Assembly: GCA_021792555.1 (NCBI GenBank)
Contig: JAJYUL010000017.1
Span: 1-64,000, forward strand
Reading direction: 5' to 3'
Length of the DNA: 64,000 bases
Source: Pseudomonadota bacterium
GTDB taxonomy: Bacteria > Pseudomonadota > Gammaproteobacteria > Steroidobacterales > Steroidobacteraceae
Below, in pieces: positions 1-9,149 of this stretch (the first letter of the stretch is position 1; each line of letters begins with the position of its first letter). The position numbers and the translations under genes were made by a program. A model generated the notes under the pieces. That model was not told the origin of the DNA, made no database searches, and worked only from the letters and a program-made list of their open reading frames with translations.

Positions 1-786
1 GTCGAAGATCACCGCGCCGCCAGGGGCGCGGGACCACGCGAGCACATTGGCGAGGAAGCGCGCATTGCCGCCGCGCGCGATGCCCGCGTTGCTGAACGGG
101 CTCGCCACGGCCGAAAGGACGATCTGCCCGGCGCCGAGGGGCAGCAGCCACACGGCGGGGTCAGCGCCGTGCGCCAGCGTGGCCAGCACGACGGGCATGC
201 GTGTGCCGGTGAGACTCGCCTGCCAGGTGCGCGCCGGCAGCGCCTCAACCGGCTGCAGAGTGCGCACGCCGCGCATCAGCGGCTGCCCGGCGCGGGGCAG
301 AATCTTCCCGGCCCCACCGGTGAGCTCGCGCAGCGCGGACACCGCGGGTGAGGGTTTGAACTGCAGCCCGGTGAGGCGCCGGATGTTCTTCAGCTCGAGC
401 GGATCATAGGCCTGTAGCAGCCACGATGGCGTGTCGTCGAGCGCCGCGGCGATCAAAACGGTATTGCCCTGCGCCACCCAGTGCCGCAGAAACGCGAGCT
501 CCCGTGCGTGCATCGGCACGCGCTGCGGCAGGGTGATCAACAGCACATTGCCCTGCGGATGCGGCGCGACTTGCGGCAGGTGTGTGTAGCGGTAGCGCAG
601 ACTCACCCGCGGAATGTGCTGCTCGCCGAGCCAGCGCCAGATCGCCCCGTAACCGTCGGGACGGGTGTCGGTCGAGACGGGCAGACCGCTCGCGGAGTGT
701 GAGTTCTCGGGTTTGGGCAACAGCAGCAGATAAAAGAGCAGCAGAGTGCCGGCCGCGAGCGCGAGGGTCGCAAGACGGTCCTTCAC
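1..786 (-). CDS. DUF4350 domain-containing membrane protein (partial, C-terminus off the left edge)
   Basis: The frame is open to the left edge, giving 262 codons of an incomplete protein. It starts at GTG 784-786, which overlaps the TGA of the upstream DUF4129 gene in a GTGA tetranucleotide, so the two are probably translationally coupled. An N-terminal hydrophobic helix (about residues 5-20) is followed by a soluble domain with a DUF4350-like pattern: the segment beginning STDTRPDGYGAIWRWL, and later LRHWVAQGNTVLIAA. In known clusters DUF4350 proteins sit beside DUF4129, RDD, SpoIIM-like, MoxR ATPase and DUF58 genes, as here. The biochemical role is unknown; the MoxR/DUF58 partners, if present, would lie to the left of the window. 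Confidence 0.8.
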   Translation of the reverse strand, partial: MKDRLATLALAAGTLLLFYLLLLPKPENSHSASGLPVSTDTRPDGYGAIWRWLGEQHIPRVSLRYRYTHLPQVAPHPQGNVLLITLPQRVPMHARELAFLRHWVAQGNTVLIAAALDDTPSWLLQAYDPLELKNIRRLTGLQFKPSPAVSALRELTGGAGKILPRAGQPLMRGVRTLQPVEALPARTWQASLTGTRMPVVLATLAHGADPAVWLLPLGAGQIVLSAVASPFSNAGIARGGNARFLANVLAWSRAPGGAVIFD

Positions 787-1718
787 TGCCTCTCCCGGCC
801 GGCGCGTTCCGGCGGCATGCTGCACTGCGAATGCAGGGCTCGCGCGCTGCGCAGCAGGGGCTCGGGCACATGCACCGCAACCGGCGGTCCATAGCGCTCA
901 CGTTCGGCCAGCAGCGCGATGTGCGCGAAGTCATCGCGCTGCGCCGGAGTGTCGAGCCGCGCCCGGGCGGGGAGTTCCCGGCAGGTCAGGTGCCGCTCCC
1001 CATCGAGGCGCCGGCAGCCGACGAGCGCCTCGATGAGCAGTTGCAGCACCCGCGAGGGCTGGTCGTTCAGCGCGGTCCAATCCGGCTCGGGCTCAGGCGG
1101 TGCGTGCGGCGCGCGGGCGGGCAGGTGCCCTCGGGAGCGCGCATCGCGTGCGGGCCGCCGCGCGAACAGACCGGCGCGTCGGGCCAGATAGTACGCAACG
1201 GCAACGATTGCGGTCAGCAGTGCCGCGAGAATCCCGAGCATCACCCGCAGGACTCGCGTGCGCTTGCGGCCGTGTGCGAACGAGCCCAGCCAATGGAGCA
1301 GCTGGCGCATGAGGCGCGCGTCCCATTTGTGCAGCCAGGCGCGCAGGCGCTCCCACAGCGTTGGCGGAGGCGCGGGCGGTGCCAGGGTTCGGGCGGCATC
1401 GCGCAGGGCCGCTGGGTCGGGCAGCCTCGAGCGTGGCGTCGCGCTGTAGCGGTGCGCGAGCTCGGCCAGTCCCGGCAGACTGGCCGAGCTCACCGACTTG
1501 CGCCAGTGCGGTGGCAGCAGGCCGCGCAGGTGCAGGCGGGCGAATGCCGCGTCGATGCCGGGGCAGTGCGCGCGCATCGCCTTCCAGCCGCGCAGCGCCG
1601 GCCTGCGCGCCGCGCATTGCGCGAGCGCGCTGCGCGGGGCGATCGTCGCGGCGCCCGGCGGCGGGGCTGCGGCCACGAGGCTCGCCAAGGCGAGTCCCAT
1701 GATCCATCGGGCCGGCAT
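783..1718 (-). CDS. DUF4129 domain-containing membrane protein
   Basis: A 311-residue protein with an N-terminal hydrophobic signal-like segment (about residues 5-20), a basic and proline-rich linker, one clear membrane helix at about 157-178, and a C-terminal cytoplasmic region. The C-terminal motif HLTCRELPAR followed by a helical region ending AERERYG is the DUF4129 pattern also found at the C-terminus of some bacterial transglutaminase-like proteins. It begins 3 bp after the stop of the upstream membrane protein and overlaps the DUF4350 start, so the three minus-strand genes form one operon. An alternative start is Met7. The function is unknown; context suggests a membrane complex. Confidence 0.8.
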   Translation of the reverse strand: MPARWIMGLALASLVAAAPPPGAATIAPRSALAQCAARRPALRGWKAMRAHCPGIDAAFARLHLRGLLPPHWRKSVSSASLPGLAELAHRYSATPRSRLPDPAALRDAARTLAPPAPPPTLWERLRAWLHKWDARLMRQLLHWLGSFAHGRKRTRVLRVMLGILAALLTAIVAVAYYLARRAGLFARRPARDARSRGHLPARAPHAPPEPEPDWTALNDQPSRVLQLLIEALVGCRRLDGERHLTCRELPARARLDTPAQRDDFAHIALLAERERYGPPVAVHVPEPLLRSARALHSQCSMPPERAGRERQ

Positions 1719-1721
1719 CGC

Positions 1722-2651
1722 TCAACGGCCGCCGAGAGCCTCCGTGCGCGCGGCGAGGTCGCTGCCCTCGCGGCGCAGCATCAGGTCGCGGAAGATGACC
1801 AGCGCGGCGGCCGAGCCGAGCGGCAGGGTGATCAGGTGCGTCGTCTGGGAAATCACCTGCGCGAGCCGCAGCTGCGTGCCGAAGTCCGGCAGGCTCGCCG
1901 CAGAAAGGGAGAATAGCCCGAATGCGGCGCTGAGCGCCCAGGGCACGACGAACCCGAGTATCCCGATGACGATGTTCGCGACGAACAGAATCGCCGTGAC
2001 GCGCCACCAGTGGCCCTTGACGAGCCGCCAGCTGCGGGCGAGGGCGCCGGCCGCGCCGTCGTCCTCGGCGAACACCGCCGCCTGCCAGAGCATCAGGCGC
2101 ACCGAGACGTAAAGGACCGCCGCGAGCACCGCGAGCAGCACCGCTACGGCGAGCAGGATCAACAGTCCGTGCCGCGCGAGCTCGGCCGAATCGAGGCGGA
2201 ACATCACCACGCCGATGACTGCAAAGACGATCGCCGGGAGCATGATGCCAACCTCGATCAATGCAAGCAGCACCATGCCCAACACCAGCCGCGGCAGGCG
2301 CCGCAGGCCGACGCCGAGCGCCTCGCCGGTGCTCATCGCCTCGCCGCGCATGACGCGGACCTGCGCGGCGAACAGCGCCCCGGTGATAATCAGAGTGATG
2401 AGCAGCAGCAGGATCGAGGCGAACGCGTTCTGTGGCCCGTTCAGCAGCGACCACAGCTGCAGCCGGTGCTGCCACAGCGAGGCGGTCACCGGCGGCAGGG
2501 TCGGGGTGACGACGAAAACCAACAGAGCGCCGGCGAGGACCGCGATCAGCGCCAGGAGCCAGCAGCGGTTGAACGAGGCGGTGAACAGGCGCAGCCAGTC
2601 ATCGAGAACGGCGCCGATCGACTGCGGTGCGGAGGGTGCCTGGTATGTCAT
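1722..2651 (-). CDS. Multi-pass membrane protein of the DUF4129/RDD cluster
   Basis: I chose the ATG at 2649-2651 because a GGAG lies 5-8 bases upstream; a longer frame to 2744 would run into the divergent promoter region. The product is about 309 residues with around six hydrophobic segments, for example ALIAVLAGALLVFVV, ASILLLLITLIITGALF and GLLILLAVAVLLAVLAAVL, and an amphipathic C-terminus. Proteins like this, sometimes annotated as glycerophosphodiester phosphodiesterase membrane-domain-like, recur beside DUF4129 genes. It has no catalytic domain that I can recognise. It is first in the minus-strand operon and faces the RDD gene across a 117-bp divergent promoter region. Confidence 0.75.
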   Translation of the reverse strand: MTYQAPSAPQSIGAVLDDWLRLFTASFNRCWLLALIAVLAGALLVFVVTPTLPPVTASLWQHRLQLWSLLNGPQNAFASILLLLITLIITGALFAAQVRVMRGEAMSTGEALGVGLRRLPRLVLGMVLLALIEVGIMLPAIVFAVIGVVMFRLDSAELARHGLLILLAVAVLLAVLAAVLYVSVRLMLWQAAVFAEDDGAAGALARSWRLVKGHWWRVTAILFVANIVIGILGFVVPWALSAAFGLFSLSAASLPDFGTQLRLAQVISQTTHLITLPLGSAAALVIFRDLMLRREGSDLAARTEALGGR

Positions 2652-2768
2652 GCTCACTCCGGAACGGTTGCGGGGTGCGGCGGCCGCCCGGTCGGCTTCT
2701 TGCCGCGCCGGGGCAGAATAGCTAAGCTGAACCTTGACCGCCAACTTTTTTCATCGTATGGGACGGCG

Positions 2769-3503
2769 ATGGCCGAGGCCGCACTCACTGTCAGGAGTCT
2801 CACGGGCGTCGAGATGACGCTGCCCATAGCCGGCCCCGGAATGCGCAGCTACGCATTTCTCATCGACTGGCAGATCCGCCTGCTTGGGGCCCTCGGCTGG
2901 CTGCTGATCGCGGTGCTGCTGCGGCTGTTGCCGAACGTCGCCGGCCGGCCGCTCGCACACCAGCTGCTGATGGGCGGCGTCGTGCTCGCGCTGCTGACTT
3001 ATTTTCTCTACCAACCGGCCGCGGAGATCCTCACGCGCGGCCGCACGCCCGGACTGCGCACCGCGGGCGCGAGAATCGTGACGCTGGAGGGCACCACGCC
3101 GGGCTTCGGCGCGCTGCTGATCCGCAACGTGTTCCGCCTGATCGACTCGCTGCCGCTCTGTTACGTCGTGGGCCTGGTCAGCTGCATGCTGACCGAGCGG
3201 CACGTGCGCCTCGGCGACCTGGTGGCGGGCACCGTGATGGTGCGCACCACGGCGGATGCGAGCGGCTCGCTGGAGCGCCTGGCCGTGCAGGCGCAGCGCG
3301 GCGCACTGCCGCTCGAGGCGGTGGAGCTCGTGCACGATCTGCTCACGCGGTGGTCCTCGCTCGAACCGCAGCAGCGTGCCCGCCTTGCGCGGACCGTGTT
3401 GAGCAAGCTCGATCCGTCCGCGGGCGCAGCCGATGCGGCGCTCGGGGAGCCGGCGCTGCATGCGAGACTGGAGCGATTGCTTGAGCGCGAACAGCGATCC
3501 TGA
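2769..3503 (+). CDS. RDD family membrane protein
   Basis: About 244 residues. The RDD domain opens with MRSYAFLIDWQIR (the RDD signature Arg-Asp-Asp is degenerate here, with Asp in LIDW) and continues with several membrane helices, including LGWLLIAVLLRLLP and a second hydrophobic block. The segment TRGRTPGLRTAGARIV and the later HVRLGDLVAGTVMV are typical of the family. RDD proteins are poorly understood; some have been linked to ion transport. It is divergent from the DUF4129 operon, and its 3' end overlaps the start of the SpoIIM-like gene, so the two are co-transcribed. The ATG at 2769 was chosen because the hydrophilic extension upstream has no RDD features. Confidence 0.85.
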   Translation: MAEAALTVRSLTGVEMTLPIAGPGMRSYAFLIDWQIRLLGALGWLLIAVLLRLLPNVAGRPLAHQLLMGGVVLALLTYFLYQPAAEILTRGRTPGLRTAGARIVTLEGTTPGFGALLIRNVFRLIDSLPLCYVVGLVSCMLTERHVRLGDLVAGTVMVRTTADASGSLERLAVQAQRGALPLEAVELVHDLLTRWSSLEPQQRARLARTVLSKLDPSAGAADAALGEPALHARLERLLEREQRS

Positions 3504-4485
3504 AGCGGCGATCTGGGTCCGCACGCACGCCTCGCAATGGCAGGCGCTTGCGGCCGAAGCGGCTGCCGCGGCGCAGCGCGCGCGGCCGACGAGCGAGGAG
3601 GCGCTGCAGACGCTGCGTGCCTACCGGGTTCTGGCGCGCCATCTGGCCACGGTGCGCTCGCTGCAGCCGGGCGGTGTGCTCGCGGCCGCGCTGGAGCGGA
3701 CCTGCGGCGGGCTGCATACCGCGCTCAACCGTCCGCCGCGCCTCACGCGTGCCCGCTGGGGGCAGCTGTTCCGCGACGACATTCCGGCGGCCGCTGCCAC
3801 GGTGCGGTCGCTCGCGCTGTGGCTGGCCGCGCTGCTGGTGGGCAGCGCCCTGGCCGGCTGGTGGCTGATCAATACGTACCCGGAGCTCGTCAGTCTGATC
3901 GCCAGTCCGCAGATGATCGACGGCGTCGAGCACGGCCATCTGTGGACCTACCAGATCCTCAACCTCGCCCCGCCCGCGCTGCTCTCCGGGCGGATCGTCT
4001 TCAACAACGTGCTGGTGACGGTCGGCGCCTTCTGCTTCGGCATTCTGTTCGGCCTGGGCGCGTTCTACATGATCGCGATCAACGGACTGATGCTGGGTGG
4101 CCTGCTGGCCTTCACCCATCAGCACGGTCTCGGTCTCGGCCTGCTGAAGTTCACTCTGGCGCACGGCCCGGTGGAGCTGTCCGTCATGTGCCTCGCGGCG
4201 GCGGCGGGTACCGCGCTCGGCGAGGCGGTCATCCGGCCCGCGGCGGGGACCCGTGCGCAGGCCGTGCGTCGGCGGGCCGCCGAGGTCGGTCCGCTGCTGA
4301 TCGCCTGCGCGATGCTGCTGCTCGGCTCGGGGCTGATCGAGGGGTTCATCTCGCCGCATCCGGGCATCTCGATCCCCGCGCGGCTGGCCATCGGGCTCGG
4401 CTACTGGATGCTCATGATGCTGTGGCTCTCGGGCCGGCTCTTCCCGCGCACCGGCCGGACTGCGGCACGCCGCGAGGCGGACTGA
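3481..4485 (+). CDS. Stage II sporulation protein M-like (SpoIIM/DUF95) membrane protein
   Basis: I place the start at TTG 3481, preceded by GGAG with a 7-base spacer inside the RDD gene; this overlaps the RDD stop by 23 bp and gives about 334 residues. The N-terminal third is a soluble helical region. Membrane helices follow from about residue 120, with the conserved SpoIIM blocks IVFNNVLVTVGAFCFG, LGAFYMIAINGLMLGG and LAHGPVELSVMCLA, and a final helix pair. SpoIIM acts in engulfment in endospore formers, but homologues are common in bacteria that do not sporulate, next to RDD and DUF4129 genes, where their role is unknown. No sporulation context is implied. Confidence 0.85.
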   Translation: MSANSDPEAAIWVRTHASQWQALAAEAAAAAQRARPTSEEALQTLRAYRVLARHLATVRSLQPGGVLAAALERTCGGLHTALNRPPRLTRARWGQLFRDDIPAAAATVRSLALWLAALLVGSALAGWWLINTYPELVSLIASPQMIDGVEHGHLWTYQILNLAPPALLSGRIVFNNVLVTVGAFCFGILFGLGAFYMIAINGLMLGGLLAFTHQHGLGLGLLKFTLAHGPVELSVMCLAAAAGTALGEAVIRPAAGTRAQAVRRRAAEVGPLLIACAMLLLGSGLIEGFISPHPGISIPARLAIGLGYWMLMMLWLSGRLFPRTGRTAARREAD

Positions 4486-4522
4486 GCGCACCGCAGCCGG
4501 CTCGGGGGCCTGTGCCAGAGGA

Positions 4523-4551
4523 TTGAGGGCGCCTGCGGCTGCGGCTATGCT
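4523..4551 (+). promoter_or_regulatory. Predicted sigma-70 promoter of the periplasmic protein gene
   Basis: A TTGAGG -35 element (4523-4528) and a TATGCT -10 element (4546-4551) are separated by exactly 17 bp. They lie 45 bp ahead of the ATG at 4596, whose ribosome site is GGGGAG (4585-4590). The gene therefore probably has its own transcript, separate from the RDD-SpoIIM pair. Confidence 0.55.
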
Positions 4552-4595
4552 TACGCCAACGACACGCGGGGCACACTCGTGCGAGGGGAGCGGCG

Positions 4596-5150
4596 ATGAG
4601 GCGAATCGGTGTGTTCCTGATGGCCGCAGCGCTGCTCGGCAGCACCACGGCGTACGCCGGCACTTTCGGCGCGCTGAGCCAGTGCGAAGCGGCCCTGAAG
4701 AAGGCGACCTCGTGGCACGTGCACATGCGGATGGCCGACGGCAAGACCCTGACCATGGACTACGCCGCTCCGCACCGCTGGCGGATCGTGCCGGCGCCCG
4801 GCATCACCGAGGTGATCATCGGCAGCACCGTGTACATGGACATGGCCGGCCACGTCATGCAGCTGCCGGCGGCCTACGGCGCGAAGATCGCCCGGACGGT
4901 GCGCATCCACATGTTCGATGCCGCGACCCTGGCGCAGGTGCGCCGCAGCGTGCGTGATCTCGGTGTGCAGACTCTCGACGGCAAGCCGGTGCACGTCTTT
5001 CGCTATGTCGCCAACGGTCAGACCGAAACCTGGTACGTCGGCGCGCACGACCTGCCGGTGCGCGCGGTCATCCACGACGCCAAGGGGACCGAGGTGCTGC
5101 GCTATTCGCGCTACGACGTCCCGGTGAGCATCCAGCCGCCGGCCGGCTGA
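4596..5150 (+). CDS. Small periplasmic protein, possibly LolA/LppX-like fold
   Basis: 184 residues. A Sec signal peptide spans about residues 1-21 with a likely cleavage after AYA. The mature part reads as an alternation of short beta strands (WHVHMRMADGK, TLTMDYAAPHRWRIV, EVIIGSTVYMDM, GKPVHVFRYVANGQTETWYV), which resembles the half-barrel of LolA/LppX/RseB-type lipid or lipoprotein carriers. That fold assignment is inference from pattern only; there is no lipobox and no sequence signature strong enough to name a family. It stands alone between the SpoIIM-like gene and the convergent DUF3683 gene and has a good ribosome site. Confidence 0.75.
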   Translation: MRRIGVFLMAAALLGSTTAYAGTFGALSQCEAALKKATSWHVHMRMADGKTLTMDYAAPHRWRIVPAPGITEVIIGSTVYMDMAGHVMQLPAAYGAKIARTVRIHMFDAATLAQVRRSVRDLGVQTLDGKPVHVFRYVANGQTETWYVGAHDLPVRAVIHDAKGTEVLRYSRYDVPVSIQPPAG

Positions 5151-5166
5151 GCCCCGCCGCAGCGCC

Positions 5167-8100
5167 TCAGACGAGCACGCGCTCGATGCCGCCGTTGTTG
5201 GCGCGCGCGACGTACTCGGCCATCCAGTTCTCGCCCAGGATGTGGCGGGCGATCTCCACGACGATGTAATCGGCGTCGAGATCCGCATCCTCGTTGTAGC
5301 GCTTCAGGCCCTGCAGACACGAGGGGCAGGAGGTGAGGATCTTCACCTGCTGCGCACCGGCTGCGCGCAGCTTCTGCGCGCCGATCCTGACCTCTTCCTC
5401 CTTGCGGAAGCGTACCTGGGTCGACACATCGGGCCGGGTGAGGGCGAGCGTGCCGGACTCTCCGCAGCAGCGGTCGTTTTTCTCGATGCGGCCGTTGCGG
5501 ACATCGTTCATGAGCGCATTGACCACCTTCAGCGGATCGTGACGCTTGATCGGGGAATGGCACGGGTCGTGGTACATGTAGCGCGTGCCCGTCACGCCTT
5601 CGAGCCGCACGCCCTTCTCCATCAGGTATTCGTGGATGTCGATGATGCGCGAGCCGGGGAAGATCTCCTCGAATTTGTAGCTCTGCAGCTGGTCGTAGCA
5701 GGTGCCGCAGCTGACCACCACGGTGCGGATATCGAGATAGTTGAGCGTGTTCGCCACCCGGTGAAACAGTACCCGGTTGTCCGTCGTGATCTTCTCCGCC
5801 CGGTCGAACTGGCCGGCGCCGCGCTGCGGGTAGCCGCAGCACAGGTAGCCCGGCGGCAGCACGGTCTGCACGCCGACGTGCCAGAGCATCGCCTGCGTGG
5901 CGAGCCCGACCTGCGAGAACAGCCGCTCCGAGCCGCAGCCCGGGAAATAGAACACCGCCTCGGTGTCGCCGGTGGTCGTCGCCGGATCGCGGATGACCGG
6001 CACGTAGGCGGCGTTCTCGATGTCGAGCAGTGCGCGCGCGGTCTTCTTCGGCAGCCCGCCCGGCATCTTCTTGTTGACGAAATGCACCACTTGCTCGCGC
6101 ATCGCGGGCCGGCCGGTGCTCGCCGGCGGGCGCTGGGTCTGCGCGCGCGCCAGGCCCTTCAGCAGCCGGTTGCCCGCGCGCTGCGCCTTGTAGCCCCATT
6201 CGATCATCACCTTGCGGGTCAGGCGGATGGTCTCCGGCGAGGTGGCGTTGAGAAAGAACATCGAGGCGGCCGTGCCGGGGTTGAAGCGCCGCTTGCCCAT
6301 GCGCCGCAGCAGATCGCGCATGGCCATGGACACGTCGCCGAAGTCGATGTCGACCGGGCAGGGCGTGAGGCACTTGTGGCAGACCGTGCAATGCTCGCCG
6401 ACGTCGGCGAACTCGTCCCAGTGCCGGATGCTGACGCCGCGCCGGGTCTGCTCCTCGTAGAGGAACGCCTCGATCAGCAGCGAGGTGGCGAGAATCTTGT
6501 TGCGCGGGCTGTAGAGCAGATTGGCGCGCGGCACGTGCGTGGCGCACACCGGTTTGCACTTGCCGCAGCGCAGGCAGTCCTTGACCGAATCGGCGATCGT
6601 GCCGATCGCCGACTGCTGCATGATGAGCGACTCGTGCCCGAGCAGGTTGAAGCTCGGGGTGTACGCGTTCGACAGATCCGCTCCCGGCAGGAGCTTGCCG
6701 CGATTGAAGCGGCCCTGCGGATCGATGCGCGTCTTGTAGGCGCGGAACTCCCGGGTCTCCTCCTCGCGGAGGAACTCGAGCTTGGTGATGCCGATGCCGT
6801 GCTCGCCGGAGATGACGCCATCCAGCCGGCGCGCGATGCCCATGATGCGCGCCACCGCGGCGGTGGCCGAGTGCAGCATCTCGTAGTCGTCGGAATTGAC
6901 CGGGATGTTGGTGTGCACGTTGCCGTCGCCGGCATGCATGTGCAGCGCCACGAACACTCGGCCGCGCAGCACCCGCTTGTGCACCTGCTCGCAGGCGGTG
7001 AGGATCGGCGCGAACACGCTGCCGCCGAAGATCTGCCGCAGCGGCGCGCGCAGCTCGCGCTTCCAGGAGATGCGGATGGTGCGGTCCTGCAGCAGGTCGA
7101 AGATGCGCGTCTGCGGAGCCTGTGCGGCGCGCGCCCGCAGCTGTTCGGGGGGTACTTCGGTGCCGAGGCGCACGAGCTCGTCCACCCCCTCGATGAGCGT
7201 GACGTCCATGTTCGCTGCGAGCCAGCGCCAGCGCGCGCTCGATCTCTCCAGCAGCTGGCCCGCCTGCTCGATTCGCTCGCCGATCACCTCCTCGTAAGGC
7301 AGGTGGGTGAGCTCCGGATCATCGGCGCGCGCGAGCGGCAGCGGCGAGGCGAGCAGCCGCTGCAGCTCCTCGACGAGCTTGAGCTTGTTGGCGATCGAAA
7401 ACTCGATATTGATGCGCTCGATCTCATCGGTGTACTCGCCCATGCGCTCGAGCGGCAGCACCACGTCCTCGTTGATCTTGAAGGCGTTGGTATGCCGGGC
7501 GATGGCCGCAGTGCGGGCGCGGTCCAGCCAGAACTTGCGCCGGGCGTCCTCGCTGACGGCAATGAAACCTTCGCCGCTGCGTGCGTTGGCGATGCGCACG
7601 ACCGCGGAGGCGGCCGCGGCGACCTCGGCCTCCTCGTCCCCGACGATGTCACCGAACAGCGCCATCTTCGGCAGCGAGCCGCGCTTGGACTTGGTGGTGT
7701 AGCCGACCGCGCGCAGATAGCGCTCATCGAGGTGCTCGAGTCCCGCCAGATGCACCCCGCGCGGGATCAGGCTATCCAGGTGCCGCTTGATCTCGACGAT
7801 GGCCGGCACGGCCTCGCGGGGCTGGCCGAAAAATTCCAGGCACACGGTGCGCGTGAAGGTCGGGCTGCGGTGCAGCACCCAGCGCGCGCAGGTGATGATG
7901 CCGTCGCAGCCTTCCTTCTGAACCCCGGGTAGGCCGCCGAGGAACTTGTCGGTGACGTCCTTGCCGAGGCCGACCTTGCGGAAGGTGCGCCCGGGAATGA
8001 CCAGCCGCTGGCGGCGCAGCTCGGCGGCCTGCTCGGGCCGCTGACCGCCGTCCTTCCAGAGCAGGTCGAACTCGACGGCCTCGACATCGTGGATCTTGCC

Positions 8101-9117
8101 GCGATTGTGCGCGATGCGGGTGACTTCGAGCCAGTTGCCCTCGCAGTCCACCATCCGCCACCAGGCGAGGTTGTCCACCGCCGTGCCCCAGAGCACGGCC
8201 TTCTTGCCGCCGGCGTTCATGGCGATGTTGCCGCCGATGCACGAGGCATCGGCCGAGGTCGGGTCGACCGCGAACACCAGGCCGCCCTGCGCGGCGGCGT
8301 TTGCCACGCGGCGGGTCACGACGCCGGCTTCGGTGAGAATGGTCGGCACGGGCGTATCGAGTCCCGGCAGCGTCAGCTCTTCGATCGGGCCGAGCCGCTC
8401 GAGCTTTTCCGTATTGATGACGGCCGACAGCGGGGTCAGCGGCACCGCACCGCCGGTGTAGCCGGTGCCGCCGCCGCGCGGGATGAGGGTGAGTCCGAGC
8501 TCGATGCACGCGCGCACGAGGGAGGGCAGCTCCGCTTCCGAGTCCGGCGTGAGCACGACGAACGGATACTCCACGCGCCAATCGGTCGCATCCGTGACAT
8601 GCGACACGCGCGCATACGCGTCGAAGCGGATGTTGTCCGCGCGGGTATGGCGGCGGAGCGCGCGCAGGGTGCGGCGGCGCAGCGCCGACCACTCGTCGAA
8701 ATCGCTCTCGAAGCGTCCCACTGCGCCGCGCGCCGCCGCGAGCAGTTCGCCGACGAGCTCGAAGCGCTCGCCGTCGCCGCTGTCGCGCCGCCGGTCGATC
8801 GCGTTCAGTCGGTGATGCAGCGCCCCGATGAGCAGGCGCCGGCGGCGCCGGTTCTCGAGCAGATCGTCCTGTAGGTACGGATTGCGCCGCACGACCCAGA
8901 TGTCGCCGAGCACCTCGTAGAGCATGCGCGCCGAGCGGCCCGTGCGCCGCTCGGCGCGCAGCTCCTCGATGATGCTCCAGAACTTCGCCCCGAGCAGCCG
9001 CACCACGATCTCGCGGTCGGAGAACGAGGTGTAGTTGTAGGGAATCTCGCGCAGCCGCGCCGGCTCGTCGGCGGGTGCCGGCGCGCTCGGCCAGGGGCTG
9101 CTCGTCTGTGCATTCAT
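5167..9117 (-). CDS. DUF3683-type FAD-linked oxidase fused to iron-sulfur/CCG domains (GlcD-GlpC fusion)
   Basis: About 1316 residues from the ATG at 9115-9117, 33 bp after gltD; an upstream in-frame start would overlap gltD. Order of domains: a DUF3683 N-terminal region starting near [15 protein letters not shown], an FAD-binding type 4 domain ([33 protein letters not shown]), an FAD-oxidase C-terminal domain ([26 protein letters not shown]), two 4Fe-4S clusters ([23 protein letters not shown]) and two CCG cysteine-rich domains of heterodisulfide-reductase type ([17 protein letters not shown]). Such enzymes oxidise 2-hydroxyacids such as lactate or D-2-hydroxyglutarate and pass electrons through the clusters to the membrane. 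The exact substrate cannot be read from sequence. It is the last gene of the gltB-gltD operon. Confidence 0.9.
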   Translation of the reverse strand: MNAQTSSPWPSAPAPADEPARLREIPYNYTSFSDREIVVRLLGAKFWSIIEELRAERRTGRSARMLYEVLGDIWVVRRNPYLQDDLLENRRRRRLLIGALHHRLNAIDRRRDSGDGERFELVGELLAAARGAVGRFESDFDEWSALRRRTLRALRRHTRADNIRFDAYARVSHVTDATDWRVEYPFVVLTPDSEAELPSLVRACIELGLTLIPRGGGTGYTGGAVPLTPLSAVINTEKLERLGPIEELTLPGLDTPVPTILTEAGVVTRRVANAAAQGGLVFAVDPTSADASCIGGNIAMNAGGKKAVLWGTAVDNLAWWRMVDCEGNWLEVTRIAHNRGKIHDVEAVEFDLLWKDGGQRPEQAAELRRQRLVIPGRTFRKVGLGKDVTDKFLGGLPGVQKEGCDGIITCARWVLHRSPTFTRTVCLEFFGQPREAVPAIVEIKRHLDSLIPRGVHLAGLEHLDERYLRAVGYTTKSKRGSLPKMALFGDIVGDEEAEVAAAASAVVRIANARSGEGFIAVSEDARRKFWLDRARTAAIARHTNAFKINEDVVLPLERMGEYTDEIERINIEFSIANKLKLVEELQRLLASPLPLARADDPELTHLPYEEVIGERIEQAGQLLERSSARWRWLAANMDVTLIEGVDELVRLGTEVPPEQLRARAAQAPQTRIFDLLQDRTIRISWKRELRAPLRQIFGGSVFAPILTACEQVHKRVLRGRVFVALHMHAGDGNVHTNIPVNSDDYEMLHSATAAVARIMGIARRLDGVISGEHGIGITKLEFLREEETREFRAYKTRIDPQGRFNRGKLLPGADLSNAYTPSFNLLGHESLIMQQSAIGTIADSVKDCLRCGKCKPVCATHVPRANLLYSPRNKILATSLLIEAFLYEEQTRRGVSIRHWDEFADVGEHCTVCHKCLTPCPVDIDFGDVSMAMRDLLRRMGKRRFNPGTAASMFFLNATSPETIRLTRKVMIEWGYKAQRAGNRLLKGLARAQTQRPPASTGRPAMREQVVHFVNKKMPGGLPKKTARALLDIENAAYVPVIRDPATTTGDTEAVFYFPGCGSERLFSQVGLATQAMLWHVGVQTVLPPGYLCCGYPQRGAGQFDRAEKITTDNRVLFHRVANTLNYLDIRTVVVSCGTCYDQLQSYKFEEIFPGSRIIDIHEYLMEKGVRLEGVTGTRYMYHDPCHSPIKRHDPLKVVNALMNDVRNGRIEKNDRCCGESGTLALTRPDVSTQVRFRKEEEVRIGAQKLRAAGAQQVKILTSCPSCLQGLKRYNEDADLDADYIVVEIARHILGENWMAEYVARANNGGIERVLV

Positions 9118-9149
9118 CGGTATGCGCAATCCTGCGATCCGCCGCCGCC

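Noticed and set aside
3481-4485. Sporulation role for the SpoIIM-like gene (and SpoVR at 48312-49673)
   Set aside because: The rest of the window is that of a non-sporulating proteobacterium; both families are widespread outside spore formers.
5242-7932. 896-codon plus-strand frame opposite the DUF3683 gene
   Set aside because: Antisense to a gene with many recognisable motifs; its translation is Arg/Ala/Gly-rich with no domain. High GC keeps opposite frames open.
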